DNA from: Saccharopolyspora flava
GTDB lineage: Bacteria > Actinomycetota > Actinomycetes > Mycobacteriales > Pseudonocardiaceae
DNA: 64,000 nucleotides
Reading direction: 5' to 3'
Assembly: GCF_900116135.1 (NCBI RefSeq)
Contig: NZ_FOZX01000012.1
Span: 94,396-158,395, forward strand
A program made the translations under genes and the position numbers. This document shows, in pieces, positions 34,489 through 44,759 of this stretch. The notes under the pieces were generated by a model that saw only the letters and a program-made list of their open reading frames with translations, was not told the origin of the DNA and searched no databases. The first letter of the stretch is position 1, and every line of letters starts with the position of its first letter.

Positions 34489-34520
34489 GAAGCCCCCGGC
34501 CACTCAGGACCGGGGGCTTC
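34489..34520 (-). terminator. Terminator of the glf-glfT2-PAP2-ubiA operon
   Basis: GAAGCCCCCGG (34489-34499) pairs perfectly with CCGGGGGCTTC (34510-34520), just after the ubiA stop on the minus strand. Confidence 0.8.
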
Positions 34521-34536
34521 GCCGAAAAGCGTTGCT

Positions 34537-35616
34537 CTACAGGTAGAACGCCAGGAACAGGCAGCCGGCGAGGATCGCGCCGAGCACCATCAGGACCTTG
34601 TCCTTGAGGACCACTTCCTCCGGCTCACCGGCGACGCCCTTGTCGATGTCCACCGCGTACCGCAGGATCGCGATCACCATCGGCACGATGGAGATCAGGC
34701 CCCAGCGCGACATCTCGAACTCGCGGATGTCGTAGGCCCACAGCGAGTAGGTCATGATCGTGATCGCGGCCGCGATCGCCCACACGAACCGCAGGTACGA
34801 CGGCGAGTACGCCTTCAGCGACTTGCGGATCTTGGCGCCCGTCTCGGCCGCCAGCTTCACCTCGGCGTAGCGCTTGCCCGCCACCATGAACAGCGAACCG
34901 AACGCCACGATCAGGTAGAACCACTGGGTGATCACCAGGTTCGCCGCCGCACCACCGGCGATGGCGCGCAGCAGGAACCCGGAGGCCACGATGCACAGGT
35001 CGATCACCGGCTGGTGCTTGAGGCCGAAGCAGTAGCCCAGCTGCACCGCGATGTAGACCGCCATGACCGCCAGCAGCGGCATGCTCGTCAGACCCGAGAT
35101 CACCAGCGAGCCGCCCAGCAGCAGCACGCACACCACGTAGGCGATCGGCACCGGGATCAGCCCGGCGGCGATCGGCCGGTTCCGCTTGGTCGGGTGCTGC
35201 CGGTCCGCCTCGACGTCGATCGCGTCGTTGACGAAGTAGATGCCCGAAGCGGCCATCGAGAACACCACGAACGCGATCACCGCGTCGAGCAGGATGGCCG
35301 GGTCCAGGATCTCGCCCGCCGCGAACGGCACGGCCAGCACCAGGACGTTCTTCACCCACTGCTTCGGGCGAAGCTCCTTGATCAGACCGGTCACCAGACC
35401 CGCGGGCGTGCCCGCCTTGGCGGTCACCTTCGCGTGGTAGGCGTCCGACGACTTGTCCTTCTCGTCGTCGGTCTTGGCCGGCTCGGCCTCCAGCACCTCG
35501 TCGCCGAACTCGGCGCCGATGGTGCCCTCCGCGTCCGCCTCGACCTCCGCCTTCTTGGGGTCAGCGGCATCAGGCGTCTCGGCCACGTCGGCCGAAGCTT
35601 GCTTGTTGTCAGGCAC
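34537..35616 (-). CDS. ubiA: Decaprenyl-phosphate phosphoribosyltransferase (UbiA family)
   Basis: The 359-residue protein has an acidic, disordered N-terminus of about 70 residues and then a UbiA prenyltransferase core of about nine membrane helices. The aspartate motif NDAIDVEADRQHPTKRNRP and KHQPVIDLCIVASGFLLRA fit Rv3806c. It transfers 5-phosphoribose from PRPP to decaprenyl phosphate, the first committed step toward decaprenyl-phospho-arabinose. GTG at 35616 overlaps the PAP2 stop by 8 bp. The long acidic N-terminal extension is unusual for the family. Confidence 0.93.
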   Translation of the reverse strand: MPDNKQASADVAETPDAADPKKAEVEADAEGTIGAEFGDEVLEAEPAKTDDEKDKSSDAYHAKVTAKAGTPAGLVTGLIKELRPKQWVKNVLVLAVPFAAGEILDPAILLDAVIAFVVFSMAASGIYFVNDAIDVEADRQHPTKRNRPIAAGLIPVPIAYVVCVLLLGGSLVISGLTSMPLLAVMAVYIAVQLGYCFGLKHQPVIDLCIVASGFLLRAIAGGAAANLVITQWFYLIVAFGSLFMVAGKRYAEVKLAAETGAKIRKSLKAYSPSYLRFVWAIAAAITIMTYSLWAYDIREFEMSRWGLISIVPMVIAILRYAVDIDKGVAGEPEEVVLKDKVLMVLGAILAGCLFLAFYL

Positions 35617-36217
35617 GGTTCCTCCGCCGTCTCATGAATCGCCGGGTGACCAGTGCCACGGCACCGCCGAGCACCGAACCGGCGACCACATCGCTCGGGT
35701 AATGAACCCCCAGGACAAGACGGCTGACCATCATCGGCGGCACGAGGGCCGGGGTCAGCTTCTTGCCGGTCAACCCGCCGTAGAGCACCGCGGCGGCCGT
35801 CGTGGACGTCGCGTGCGAGGACGGGAAGCTCAGCTGGCTCGGCGTACCGACCAGCACCTGGATCTCGGGGTCTTTCGGGCGCGGGCGGCGGACCACCCGC
35901 TTGACCGCGATCGACGCCGCGTGCGCGGCGGCGACCCCGGCGGCGGCGGTGACCCACTCGCCGCGGCGCTTGCGATCGGCCAGCGCACCGACGGCGCCGA
36001 TGGCCAGCCAGCCGGCCGCGTGCTCGCCGAACAGCGACATCGCGTGCGCCGTCTTGACGACCGCGGGCTTGGCCAGCGCGCCCTGCACCTTGCGCAGCGC
36101 GACGGTCTCGGCCGTGACCTGCTCGTCCTGCTTGAGGTCGGTCACGTCGTCGGGGCCGATCAACGTAGTCAGCTCTGCCACTTCGTCTCCGGGAAGGTCG
36201 GCGTCATCGGGGATCAA
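35609..36217 (-). CDS. PAP2 phosphatase, probable decaprenyl-phosphoryl-5-phosphoribose phosphatase
   Basis: The 202-residue PAP2 protein has the three phosphatase motifs: KRVVRRPRP, FPSSHATST and SRLVLGVHYPSDVVAG. Between ubiA and glfT2 it matches Rv3807c, which dephosphorylates decaprenyl-phosphoryl-phosphoribose so DprE1 can act. The start is a TTG at 36217, overlapping glfT2 by 14 bp, with GGAAG about 9 nt upstream; a GTG at 36181 is an alternative. Confidence 0.9.
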   Translation of the reverse strand: MIPDDADLPGDEVAELTTLIGPDDVTDLKQDEQVTAETVALRKVQGALAKPAVVKTAHAMSLFGEHAAGWLAIGAVGALADRKRRGEWVTAAAGVAAAHAASIAVKRVVRRPRPKDPEIQVLVGTPSQLSFPSSHATSTTAAAVLYGGLTGKKLTPALVPPMMVSRLVLGVHYPSDVVAGSVLGGAVALVTRRFMRRRRNRA

Positions 36218-38159
36218 AGACTTGCTTCCAGGACTCCGCGCTGGTCAGCTCGGGCAGCGCCGCCCGGTACTCCTCGCGCAGTCGCGCCCACTCCTGGCCC
36301 AGCCGCTTGTAGTTGGCCAGCGCCTCCAGGCCCAGCCTGCGGAAGGTCTCCGGGTCGCGGCGCCGGAACGCCACCCCGCTGCCGTCGGCGTTGGACACCG
36401 TGGCGCTGTCGAGGTTGCCCAGCAGGAACCAGCGGGCGGCGGCGGCCGGAACGTTGAGCTGCGGCCGGTCCGACGCGTCGTGCGCGGGCTCCTTGAGGTT
36501 GTGCAGCAGCGCCTTCGAGGCGCGGGCCGCGATCACCGCCGGGTTCACCGGCGGGTTGAGCAGGCCCTCGGCCATGATCGGGTCCGCGCTCGGCGGCGGG
36601 AACTCCCGCGCCGAGGGCAGCGTCTTGGCGTCGTCGTAGTCCTTGCGCAGCTCGCGGACCTCGGGCAGCGCCGAGCGCAGGCTGTCGAACAGGCCCGACG
36701 GGCCCTTGAGGAAGTCCTCGATGGCCTTCTGCTGCACGGCGACCGTGGAGTACTCCATCGACAGCAGGTGCCGCAGCGTGAGCTTGAGGCCCTGCTTGAC
36801 GATGTTGTTCTTGACCTCTTCCGGGCTGTGCAGCGCGGCCAGGATCAGCCGGTTGCGGGTGTGGAAGTAGGCGGTCCAGTCCGTGGCGTCGTTCTTGTCG
36901 GTCCACGGCATGTGCCAGATGGCGGCACCCGGCAGCGTCACCGTCGGGTAGCCGTGGCCGCCCGCGCGCAGCGAGTACTCCGAGTCGTCGTGCTTGATGA
37001 ACAGCGGCAGCGGCAACCCGGTGCTCTCGATGATCTCGCGCGGGAACAGGCACATCCACCAGCCGTTGTAGGTGGAGTGGATGCGCTGGTGCAGCTTCTT
37101 GGTCTTGCGCAGCGGCTTCTTGGCGAAGTCGTGGTCGGTGACCGCGCCCGGCGCGGCCCGCCAGATGCCCTGGCCGAGGTCGACGACCTCGCCCATCGTG
37201 TGCAGCCGCGAGCGCGCCTGCAGGTTGAGCATCTGACCGCCGACGATGACCGGCTGCGTGGCGGCGCGGGCGAAGGCGTTGGCCCGCAGCACGCCGTCCG
37301 GCTCCAGGGCGATGTCATCGTCGATGACCATCACCTGGGCGGCGTCGGAGTTGTGGATGCCCTCGTACATGACCCGGCCGAACCCGCCGGAGCCGCCGAG
37401 GTTGTCCTGCTCGATGACGTGCAGCTTGTCGCCGATGGCCTTGGCGGCCTCGTCGAAGCCCTCCACCTCGTGGATCTTCTGCGGCCCCTGGTCGGCGACG
37501 ATCACGCGCTCGACCACCGCCATGACCTGCGGGTCCTCCCCGAGGGTCTTCAGCGCCTCGATGCACTCCGAGGGCCGGATGGTGGTGGTGCCGACCACGA
37601 CCTGCTGCTGCGGCATCGGCTGGTCGGTGGTCCAGGCGCCGTCGCTGATCTCCAGCTCGGCGTCGTTGGTGAACAGGTCGAACCAGATCCAGCCGCCGTC
37701 CTCGAACGGCTGCAGCGACACCTTGAACTCCAGCGAGCTCCAGTCCTCGCTGGAGACCGGGGTTCCCTGCAGGTGGACGCTGTCGCCGTTGGCCTTCGAG
37801 CGGTAGACGTCGAGCCGACCGGCCCCCCTGACCCGCAGCCGCAGCACCGTCTCCTCGATCTTCGTCCAACGCTTCCAGTAGCTGGCCGGGAAGGCGTTGA
37901 AGTAGGACGCGAGCGAGATCTTGCTGTGCGCGGGAACGCGCAGGTGCCGGCGGGACACCACGGTCACGGTGCTGGCCAGCGCCTCGGGCTCGTCGATGTA
38001 GAGCGGACGCACGTCCAGCGGGTCCTCGCCGCGCGGGAACACGATCCGCTGCAGCACCTGCTCGGGCGCCACGTCCGAGGTCCCGGCGCGCACCGAAGTG
38101 ACGTCGCTGAGCTTGCTCTCACCAGCGGCGTTGGGCTCTCGGGGGGTCCGGTCGGTCAC
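36204..38159 (-). CDS. glfT2: Galactofuranosyltransferase GlfT2 (GT2)
   Basis: The 651-residue polymerase has an N-terminal beta-sandwich (about residues 40-170), a GT2 domain with MVIDDDIALEPD as the DDD metal/UDP motif near residue 280, TYNGWWMCLFPR, FIKHDDSEYSLR with the probable catalytic Asp, WHMPWTDKND supplying the metal-binding His, and a C-terminal helical domain. It extends galactan with alternating beta-1,5 and beta-1,6 Galf on the inner face. GTG at 38159 directly follows the glf stop. Confidence 0.96.
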   Translation of the reverse strand: MTDRTPREPNAAGESKLSDVTSVRAGTSDVAPEQVLQRIVFPRGEDPLDVRPLYIDEPEALASTVTVVSRRHLRVPAHSKISLASYFNAFPASYWKRWTKIEETVLRLRVRGAGRLDVYRSKANGDSVHLQGTPVSSEDWSSLEFKVSLQPFEDGGWIWFDLFTNDAELEISDGAWTTDQPMPQQQVVVGTTTIRPSECIEALKTLGEDPQVMAVVERVIVADQGPQKIHEVEGFDEAAKAIGDKLHVIEQDNLGGSGGFGRVMYEGIHNSDAAQVMVIDDDIALEPDGVLRANAFARAATQPVIVGGQMLNLQARSRLHTMGEVVDLGQGIWRAAPGAVTDHDFAKKPLRKTKKLHQRIHSTYNGWWMCLFPREIIESTGLPLPLFIKHDDSEYSLRAGGHGYPTVTLPGAAIWHMPWTDKNDATDWTAYFHTRNRLILAALHSPEEVKNNIVKQGLKLTLRHLLSMEYSTVAVQQKAIEDFLKGPSGLFDSLRSALPEVRELRKDYDDAKTLPSAREFPPPSADPIMAEGLLNPPVNPAVIAARASKALLHNLKEPAHDASDRPQLNVPAAAARWFLLGNLDSATVSNADGSGVAFRRRDPETFRRLGLEALANYKRLGQEWARLREEYRAALPELTSAESWKQVFDPR

Positions 38160-38160
38160 G

Positions 38161-39660
<1,500 letters not shown>

Positions 39661-40902
39661 GTGGGGTCGACACGCGCCCGTGACGGGCGTCACTTGCTGA
39701 TCGCGGCGATCGTGCTCGAGGTGCTGGCGGTCTGGTTCGTGCACTGGATCGACACCCGCGGGTACATGGACACCGAGATTTACCGCCTTGGTGCGCGCGC
39801 GTGGCTCAACGGTTACCAGGTCTACGGCGACGACCTGACCCCGGAAACGCCGGACTCCGCGACGTTGCCGTTCATCTACCCGCCGTTCGCCGCGCTGCTG
39901 TTCATCCCGCTGACCTGGATGTCGGAAACGGCCGCCGTCGTGGTGGTCGCGCTGTGCTCGCACCTGGCGATCCTGGTGACCGCCTACTCGCTGGCCCGCT
40001 CCTCCCGCCACCTCGCCCCGCACTCCGGCACGGTCGCGCTGGCGACCGCCGCGCTGCTGCCGTGGCTGACGATCATCGAACCGTCGCGGGAAACCCTCAA
40101 CTACGGGCAGATCAACCTGGTGCTGATGGGCCTGGTCGCCGCCGACTGCCTGCTGCCGCGCACCCGCTGGCCGCGCGGGGTGCTGGTCGGCCTCGCCGCC
40201 GCGATCAAGCTGACACCGCTGGGCTTCCTGCTGCTGTTCCTGCTGCGCAAGGACTACCGGGCGATGTCGATGACCGGCCTGACCTTCGCCACCACGGTGT
40301 TCGTCGGCTTCCTCGCCGCGCCGCGCGACTCGGCGGACTGGTGGCTGGACAAGATGCTGTCCACCGGCGACTCCTTCGGCACCGTCTACGCCGGGAACCT
40401 GACGCTGCGCAGCCTGCTCGCCAAGCAGGAGCTGACCGGCTTCGCGCTGAACTCGCTGTGGATCGGCGGTTCGCTGCTGCTGCTGGTCCTGGCGATCATG
40501 GGCATCCGCTACGCGCTGAGCGTCCGCGACGTGCCGTTGGCGCTGGTCATCAACGCCGTGTGGGTGCTGCTGGTCTCGCCGATCTCCTGGTCGCACCACT
40601 GGGTGTGGGCGGGCCCGGCGCTGGCGCTGCTGTTCGCGATGACTCTGCGGAACCGCTGGTACGGGATGACGATCGCGGTGGTGATCTCGGCGATCACCGT
40701 TCTCGCCGGGCCGCAGTGGTACCTGCCCAACACCGGGGATCGCGAACTCGACTGGACTTTCTCGCAGCAGATCGTGGGCAACGCCTACACGCTGATCGGG
40801 ATCGGATTCCTGGTGTGCGCCGCGATCGCTCACGTCCGTTTCGGCCGGCGTCCGGTGAATTCCCCGGAATTCACGAGCAGGCCTCTGATTCCGGGGCGCT
40901 GA
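39661..40902 (+). CDS. GT87/DUF2029-type polyprenyl-phosphate-dependent glycosyltransferase
   Basis: The 413-residue GT-C protein has about ten membrane helices. Early acidic residues (TRGYMDTEIYRLGARAWLNG) correspond to the first extracytoplasmic loop, where GT-C enzymes place their catalytic Asp; NYGQINLVLMGLVAADCLL, AAIKLTPLGFLLLFL and SPISWSHHWVWAGPALALL are typical of the GT87 group that includes PimE and AftC. It could be an arabinosyltransferase (AftC-like) or a mannosyltransferase; the cell-wall cluster favours the former but does not prove it. GTG at 39661 lacks a good ribosome-binding site. Confidence 0.8.
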   Translation: MGSTRARDGRHLLIAAIVLEVLAVWFVHWIDTRGYMDTEIYRLGARAWLNGYQVYGDDLTPETPDSATLPFIYPPFAALLFIPLTWMSETAAVVVVALCSHLAILVTAYSLARSSRHLAPHSGTVALATAALLPWLTIIEPSRETLNYGQINLVLMGLVAADCLLPRTRWPRGVLVGLAAAIKLTPLGFLLLFLLRKDYRAMSMTGLTFATTVFVGFLAAPRDSADWWLDKMLSTGDSFGTVYAGNLTLRSLLAKQELTGFALNSLWIGGSLLLLVLAIMGIRYALSVRDVPLALVINAVWVLLVSPISWSHHWVWAGPALALLFAMTLRNRWYGMTIAVVISAITVLAGPQWYLPNTGDRELDWTFSQQIVGNAYTLIGIGFLVCAAIAHVRFGRRPVNSPEFTSRPLIPGR

Positions 40903-40984
40903 TTCCACTCCGCCGATTCGGGCATAAGGGAATTCCAGTCAGCGAATGATCGGAACCGGGCCCATACTCGTTTGTCGTCAGGAA

Positions 40985-41009
40985 GCGAGTGTCGAGAAAG
41001 GACACTCGC
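40985..41009 (+). promoter_or_regulatory. Hairpin in the leader of the PGRP amidase gene
   Basis: GCGAGTGTC (40985-40993) pairs perfectly with GACACTCGC (41001-41009) around GAGAAAG, 26 nt before the start codon. It may affect mRNA stability or initiation. It does not match the conserved core of the c-di-AMP (ydaO) riboswitch found before some wall hydrolase genes. Confidence 0.45.
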
Positions 41010-41035
41010 CCTCCAGCCGAAGCGAGGTATCGCCC

Positions 41036-42124
41036 ATGCGTTTTCGGTCCACACGCCCGCGGCTGGCAGCCGCCGCGCTGCTGACCCTGGCCGTACTGCC
41101 GATCTCCGGGCCTTCCGGCGTCGCCGAACCGAACCCCGAACCGTCCGGCGCGCACCCTTCGGGTACGCAGACCGTGCACATCCCGCTGCGCGACAGCGCC
41201 CGCGACCGCTCCGCGGTGCGCCAGGTGCACAGCGACAAGCCCTTCGACCTGATCGGCCTCACCTGGAAGGGCGGCCAGGCCCCCGATCACATCGAGGTGC
41301 GGGTGCGCACCGCCGACGGCTGGGGCGCGTGGACCCCGCTGGAAGCCGAGGACGGCGGCAGCGAACCCCTGTGGACCGGCCGCAGCACCGACGCCCAGGT
41401 CCGCGCCAGCAGCCAGGGCCGCGACATCACCGACCAGCTGCAGTTCATCGGCATCGACCCGCTCCCGCAGATCACCCCGCCGCAGATCACCGCGCCCGCG
41501 CCCGCCGCGAACCCCGGCATCCCGCCGGTGGTCACCCGCGCCCAGTGGGGCGCCGACGAGTCGAAGATGACCTGGACGCCCGAACCGACCGGCCTGAAGG
41601 CCGCCGTCGTGCACCACACCGCGGGCACCAACAACTACAGCTGCGACCGGTCCGCCGAGCTCGTGCGCGGCATCTACCAGTACCACGCGGTCGAGCTGGG
41701 CTGGGGCGACATCGGTTACCACGCGCTGGTCGACAAGTGCGGCACGGTCTTCGAGGGCCGCGTCGGCGGTCTGACCGGCAACGTGATCGGCGGTCACGTG
41801 CGCGGCTTCAACCGCGACACCTTCGGCATCTCGATGATGGGCAACTACGACGGCGTCACCCCGTCGCCGGAGACCGTGCGCTCGGTGGCGAACATGGCGG
41901 CCTGGAAGCTCGGCACCGCGGGCATCCCCGCCGACGGCACCACCCGGCTGGTCTCCGAGGCCCCGCAGGGCTCGAAGTACCCGGCGGGCGCGGAGGTCAC
42001 GCTGCCGACGATCTTCGGCCACCGCGACGCCGCCTACACCGCCTGCCCCGGCGAGCGCGGCTACGCCGAACTCGGCGCGATCCGGACCCAGGCCCGCGAC
42101 ATCCAGCGCTCCGGTCGCCCCTGA
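41036..42124 (+). CDS. Secreted N-acetylmuramoyl-L-alanine amidase (PGRP domain)
   Basis: The 362-residue precursor has a signal peptide (basic RFRSTRPR, then AAAALLTLAVLPISGPSGVA), a beta-rich middle (DLIGLTWKGGQAPDHIEVRV...WTPLEAEDGG), a proline-rich linker, and a C-terminal amidase_2/PGRP domain. Zinc ligands are probably in AAVVHHTAGTNNY (His), and GHRDAAYTACPG (His, Cys). It should cleave the MurNAc-L-Ala bond. The mycobacterial counterpart at this locus is Rv3811. ATG at 41036 has GAGG upstream; the upstream extension to 40946 has no signal features. Confidence 0.92.
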   Translation: MRFRSTRPRLAAAALLTLAVLPISGPSGVAEPNPEPSGAHPSGTQTVHIPLRDSARDRSAVRQVHSDKPFDLIGLTWKGGQAPDHIEVRVRTADGWGAWTPLEAEDGGSEPLWTGRSTDAQVRASSQGRDITDQLQFIGIDPLPQITPPQITAPAPAANPGIPPVVTRAQWGADESKMTWTPEPTGLKAAVVHHTAGTNNYSCDRSAELVRGIYQYHAVELGWGDIGYHALVDKCGTVFEGRVGGLTGNVIGGHVRGFNRDTFGISMMGNYDGVTPSPETVRSVANMAAWKLGTAGIPADGTTRLVSEAPQGSKYPAGAEVTLPTIFGHRDAAYTACPGERGYAELGAIRTQARDIQRSGRP

Positions 42125-42135
42125 GGTCGCCAGGT

Positions 42136-42203
42136 GACGGTTTTAGCCATAATTGTCCGGGCATAACGGACATGATCATGGTGCAGTTATGGCTAAAACC
42201 GTC
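42136..42203. repeat. Cruciform-forming inverted repeat between convergent genes
   Basis: GACGGTTTTAGCCATAA (42136-42152) pairs perfectly with TTATGGCTAAAACCGTC (42187-42203). An inner hairpin, TGTCCG/CGGACA (42154-42159/42167-42172), sits in its loop. The right arm reaches the HAD gene stop codon. The TTTTAGCCATAA theme recurs near 4371-4435 and, modified, in copy 2 at 17.97-18.27 kb. It may terminate both genes. Confidence 0.88.
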
Positions 42204-43026
42204 ACCACCAGCGCTCCAGGACCTGCGCGACGCCGTCCTCGGAGTTGGAGGCGGTGACCTCGTCGGCCGCGGCGAGGGCGTCCGGGTGCGCGTTGCGCAT
42301 CGCCACGCCGTGCCCGGCCCAGGTGAGCATCGGGACGTCGTTGGGCATGTCACCGAAGGCGATCACCTCCGACCGCGCGATGCCGAGCTCGGCGGCTGCG
42401 GCGGCCAGGCCCGAGGCCTTGTCCACGCCCGGCGCCGAGAGCTCGATCAGGCCCGAATCCGTCGAGTACGTCGCCCGCAGCTGATCACCGATGATCTCCT
42501 GCGTCGCCGCCGCGAGCTCCCCGCTGGTCAGACCCGGGTGCATCACCAGCAGCTTCATCGCCGGCTTGCCGGTCAGCTCGTCGGTCGGCGCGACGCGGAT
42601 GTCGGTGTTCATCCAGTTGCGGTGGAAGTCGGCCTCGGCGAGGAACTGCTCGCGCAGGTCGTCGCGGGCGCTGCGGGTCGCGCGCTCGACCGCGAACGCG
42701 CAGCCGCTCAGCTCCCGCCGCAGCTCGCGCACCACGTCGTGCAGCGTCACCGGATCGATGTCGTGGCTGTGCAGCACCCGGTCGGCGGCGGTGTCGTAGG
42801 TGACCGCGCCGTTGGCGCACACCGCGATCCCGGAAACCCCCAGCGCGGCGACGATGCGCGGCATCCACCTCGGCGGACGGCCGGTGACCAGCACGAACGG
42901 CGTTCCGGATGCGATCACCCTGCCCGCCGTCGCCGCGGTGCGACCGGAGACCTCCTCCCTCGGGTCGAGCAGGGTTCCGTCCACGTCCGATGCCACCAGG
43001 CCAGGTTCACGCACGCCGTCCATCAT
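42202..43026 (-). CDS. HAD superfamily hydrolase, Cof type
   Basis: The 274-residue phosphatase has motif I LVASDVDGTLLDP, motif II FVLVTGRPP, Lys in the region GLAAAAAELGI, and motif IV VIAFGDMPNDVPML. The C2-type cap between motifs II and III marks the Cof/HAD-IIB group, which acts on sugar phosphates and similar small molecules. The substrate is unknown. The position matches mycobacterial Rv3813c, close to the PGRP gene. Confidence 0.92.
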   Translation of the reverse strand: MMDGVREPGLVASDVDGTLLDPREEVSGRTAATAGRVIASGTPFVLVTGRPPRWMPRIVAALGVSGIAVCANGAVTYDTAADRVLHSHDIDPVTLHDVVRELRRELSGCAFAVERATRSARDDLREQFLAEADFHRNWMNTDIRVAPTDELTGKPAMKLLVMHPGLTSGELAAATQEIIGDQLRATYSTDSGLIELSAPGVDKASGLAAAAAELGIARSEVIAFGDMPNDVPMLTWAGHGVAMRNAHPDALAAADEVTASNSEDGVAQVLERWW

Positions 43027-43132
43027 GCCCGCCGCGCCGCGAATCCGGACATCATCGCTGGTGAGCTCGCGACGGGATGTTCATCACCTGATCGGGTCGA
43101 AACGCGCGAGCCGGTACCAGTACCGTCTACCC

Positions 43133-44005
43133 GTGCGCGTTGGGATCGTGATCTTGCCCGAACACCGGTGGTGGGCCGCCGAACCGCTCTGGCGGATGGC
43201 CGAGGAGTACGGCTTCGCCCACGCCTGGACCTACGACCACCTCGGCTGGCGCTCCCTCGTGGACAAGGCCTGGTACGACGCCGTGCCCACGCTGACCGCC
43301 GCCGCCACCGTCACCTCGACGATCCGGCTCGGCACGCTGGTCGCCTCCCCGAACTTCCGGCACCCGGTGCACTTCGCCCGCGAGCTGACCGCCCTGGACG
43401 ACATCGCCGACGGCCGCATCACCCTCGGCATCGGCGCCGGCGGCACCGGTTTCGACGCGACCGTGCTCGGGCAGCCCGAGCTGACCGCGGCCGAGCGCTC
43501 CGACCGGTTCGCCGAGTTCGTCGACCTGCTCGACCACGTGCTGCGCTTCGACGTCACCGACTACGACGGCACCTACTACTCGGCGGTGCAGGCCCGCCGC
43601 GCGCCCGGCTGCGTGCAGCTGCCGCGGATGCCGTTCGTGGTGGCCGCCAACGGAACCCGCTCGATGGAGCTGGCCGCCCAGTACGGCCAGGGCTGGGTGA
43701 CCACCGGCCGCGGCGGGGACGACATGGAGAGCTGGTGGCGCGCGGTCGCCGAGCTGTCGCTGCGCTTCACCGACGTCTGCCACCAGCAGGGCCGCGACCC
43801 GCAGAAGGTCGACCGGTACCTGCAGGTCGACGCGGCGCCGACGTTCTCGCTGTCCAGTGTGGAGCACTTCCGCGACGTGGTCGGCCGCGCCGACGAGCTC
43901 GGCTTCACCGACGTCATCACCCACTGGCCGCGCCCCGACAGCCCGTACCAGGGCAGCGAATCCACAGTCGAGGAGATCGCCTCCGAAGTCCTGCCCGAGT
44001 TGTAG
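43133..44005 (+). CDS. LLM-class F420-dependent oxidoreductase
   Basis: The 290-residue luciferase-like protein begins VRVGIVILPEHRWWAAEPLW. It contains TYDHLGWRSLVDKAWYDAVP, IRLGTLVASPNFRHPVHFAR and LDDIADGRITLGIGAGG, all typical of F420-dependent LLM enzymes. The substrate is unknown. GTG at 43133 lies 6 nt after TACCGT (43121-43126), so the longer frame from 42800, which overlaps the HAD gene antisense, is rejected. Confidence 0.87.
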   Translation: MRVGIVILPEHRWWAAEPLWRMAEEYGFAHAWTYDHLGWRSLVDKAWYDAVPTLTAAATVTSTIRLGTLVASPNFRHPVHFARELTALDDIADGRITLGIGAGGTGFDATVLGQPELTAAERSDRFAEFVDLLDHVLRFDVTDYDGTYYSAVQARRAPGCVQLPRMPFVVAANGTRSMELAAQYGQGWVTTGRGGDDMESWWRAVAELSLRFTDVCHQQGRDPQKVDRYLQVDAAPTFSLSSVEHFRDVVGRADELGFTDVITHWPRPDSPYQGSESTVEEIASEVLPEL

Positions 44006-44058
44006 GTGTCGCGCCTGCTCGTCGTGGGTATCTCGTCCACGACGAGGAGGTGGTGACG

Positions 44059-44688
44059 ATGGCGTCGACGCGGAACAAGGTGCAGACGCTGCTCGACGAG
44101 GGCGGCACGAGCTTCGCCGCCGAAGCCGGGATCAAACCGGCCGACAAGCCCTCACCGCTGTACCGGCTCGTGGTGCTGTCGGTGCTGCTGTCCACGCGGA
44201 TCAAGGCCCGGATCGCGGTGGACGCCGCCCGCGAGCTGGCGCCGTGGAACAGCCCGCAGAAGATGTTCGACGCCACCTGGCAGCAGCGCGTCGACGCCCT
44301 CGGCCGCGCCCACTACCGGCGCTACGACGAGAGCACCTCGACCGCGCTCGGCGACGGCGCCGAGCTGCTGCTCGACAAGTACCACGGCGACCTGCGGAAA
44401 CTGCGCGCCAAGGCCGGCGGGGATCCCGAACAGGTCCGCACGCTGCTCATGGAGCTCCCGCGCCTCGGCCCGGTCGGCGCCGACATCTTCTGCCGCGAAG
44501 CCCAGCTCGTCTGGCCGGAGCTGCGCCCCTACTTCGACTCCAAGGCGCTCAGCGGCGCGAAGAAGCTCGGCCTGCCCACCGATCCGGACGCGCTCGCCGA
44601 CCTCGTCGAGGGCCACGACCTCGCCCGGTTCGCCGCCGCCCTGGTCCGCACCACCCTCGACCGCGGTCTGGTCTCGGCCGTGGGGTGA
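44059..44688 (+). CDS. Helix-hairpin-helix (EndoIII/HhH-GPD-related) protein
   Basis: The 209-residue all-helical protein has SVLLSTRIKARIAVDAAREL (EndoIII-like helix pair), LMELPRLGPVGADIFCRE as the HhH motif, and LRPYFDSKALSGAKKLG. The C-terminal cysteine cluster for an iron-sulfur centre is absent, and no clear catalytic Lys/Asp pair can be assigned, so DNA glycosylase activity is uncertain. ATG at 44059 has GAGGAGG upstream. It follows the LLM gene by 53 bp. Confidence 0.75.
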   Translation: MASTRNKVQTLLDEGGTSFAAEAGIKPADKPSPLYRLVVLSVLLSTRIKARIAVDAARELAPWNSPQKMFDATWQQRVDALGRAHYRRYDESTSTALGDGAELLLDKYHGDLRKLRAKAGGDPEQVRTLLMELPRLGPVGADIFCREAQLVWPELRPYFDSKALSGAKKLGLPTDPDALADLVEGHDLARFAAALVRTTLDRGLVSAVG

Positions 44689-44694
44689 AGCGCA

Positions 44695-44708
44695 GTTTTC
44701 ATGAAAAC
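44695..44708. repeat. GTTTTCATGAAAAC palindrome after the HhH gene
   Basis: A 14-bp perfect palindrome GTTTTCATGAAAAC with A-rich flanks, 7 nt after the stop codon. It shares its core with the palindromes at 4.0-4.6, 32.3-32.4 and 44.78 kb. Confidence 0.8.
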
Positions 44709-44720
44709 TTCGACCTACGA

Positions 44721-44751
44721 AAGAAGACCCCAGGTCACCTGGGGTCTTCTT
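44721..44751. terminator. Bidirectional terminator hairpin between HhH gene and serS
   Basis: A 15-bp perfect stem centred at 44736 (arm core GAAGACCCCAGGT) with A residues before and T residues after on the plus strand, so it can terminate in both directions. Confidence 0.85.
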
Positions 44752-44759
44752 CGTGAGCG

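Noticed and set aside
40903..41035. c-di-AMP (ydaO-type) riboswitch before the amidase gene
   Set aside because: Only a simple hairpin is seen; the conserved riboswitch core is absent and the leader is too short.
40972..44688. A 1238-codon plus-strand frame spanning the amidase, HAD and LLM genes
   Set aside because: Only its last 209 codons (44059-44688) encode a recognisable protein; the rest is out of frame with well-supported genes.
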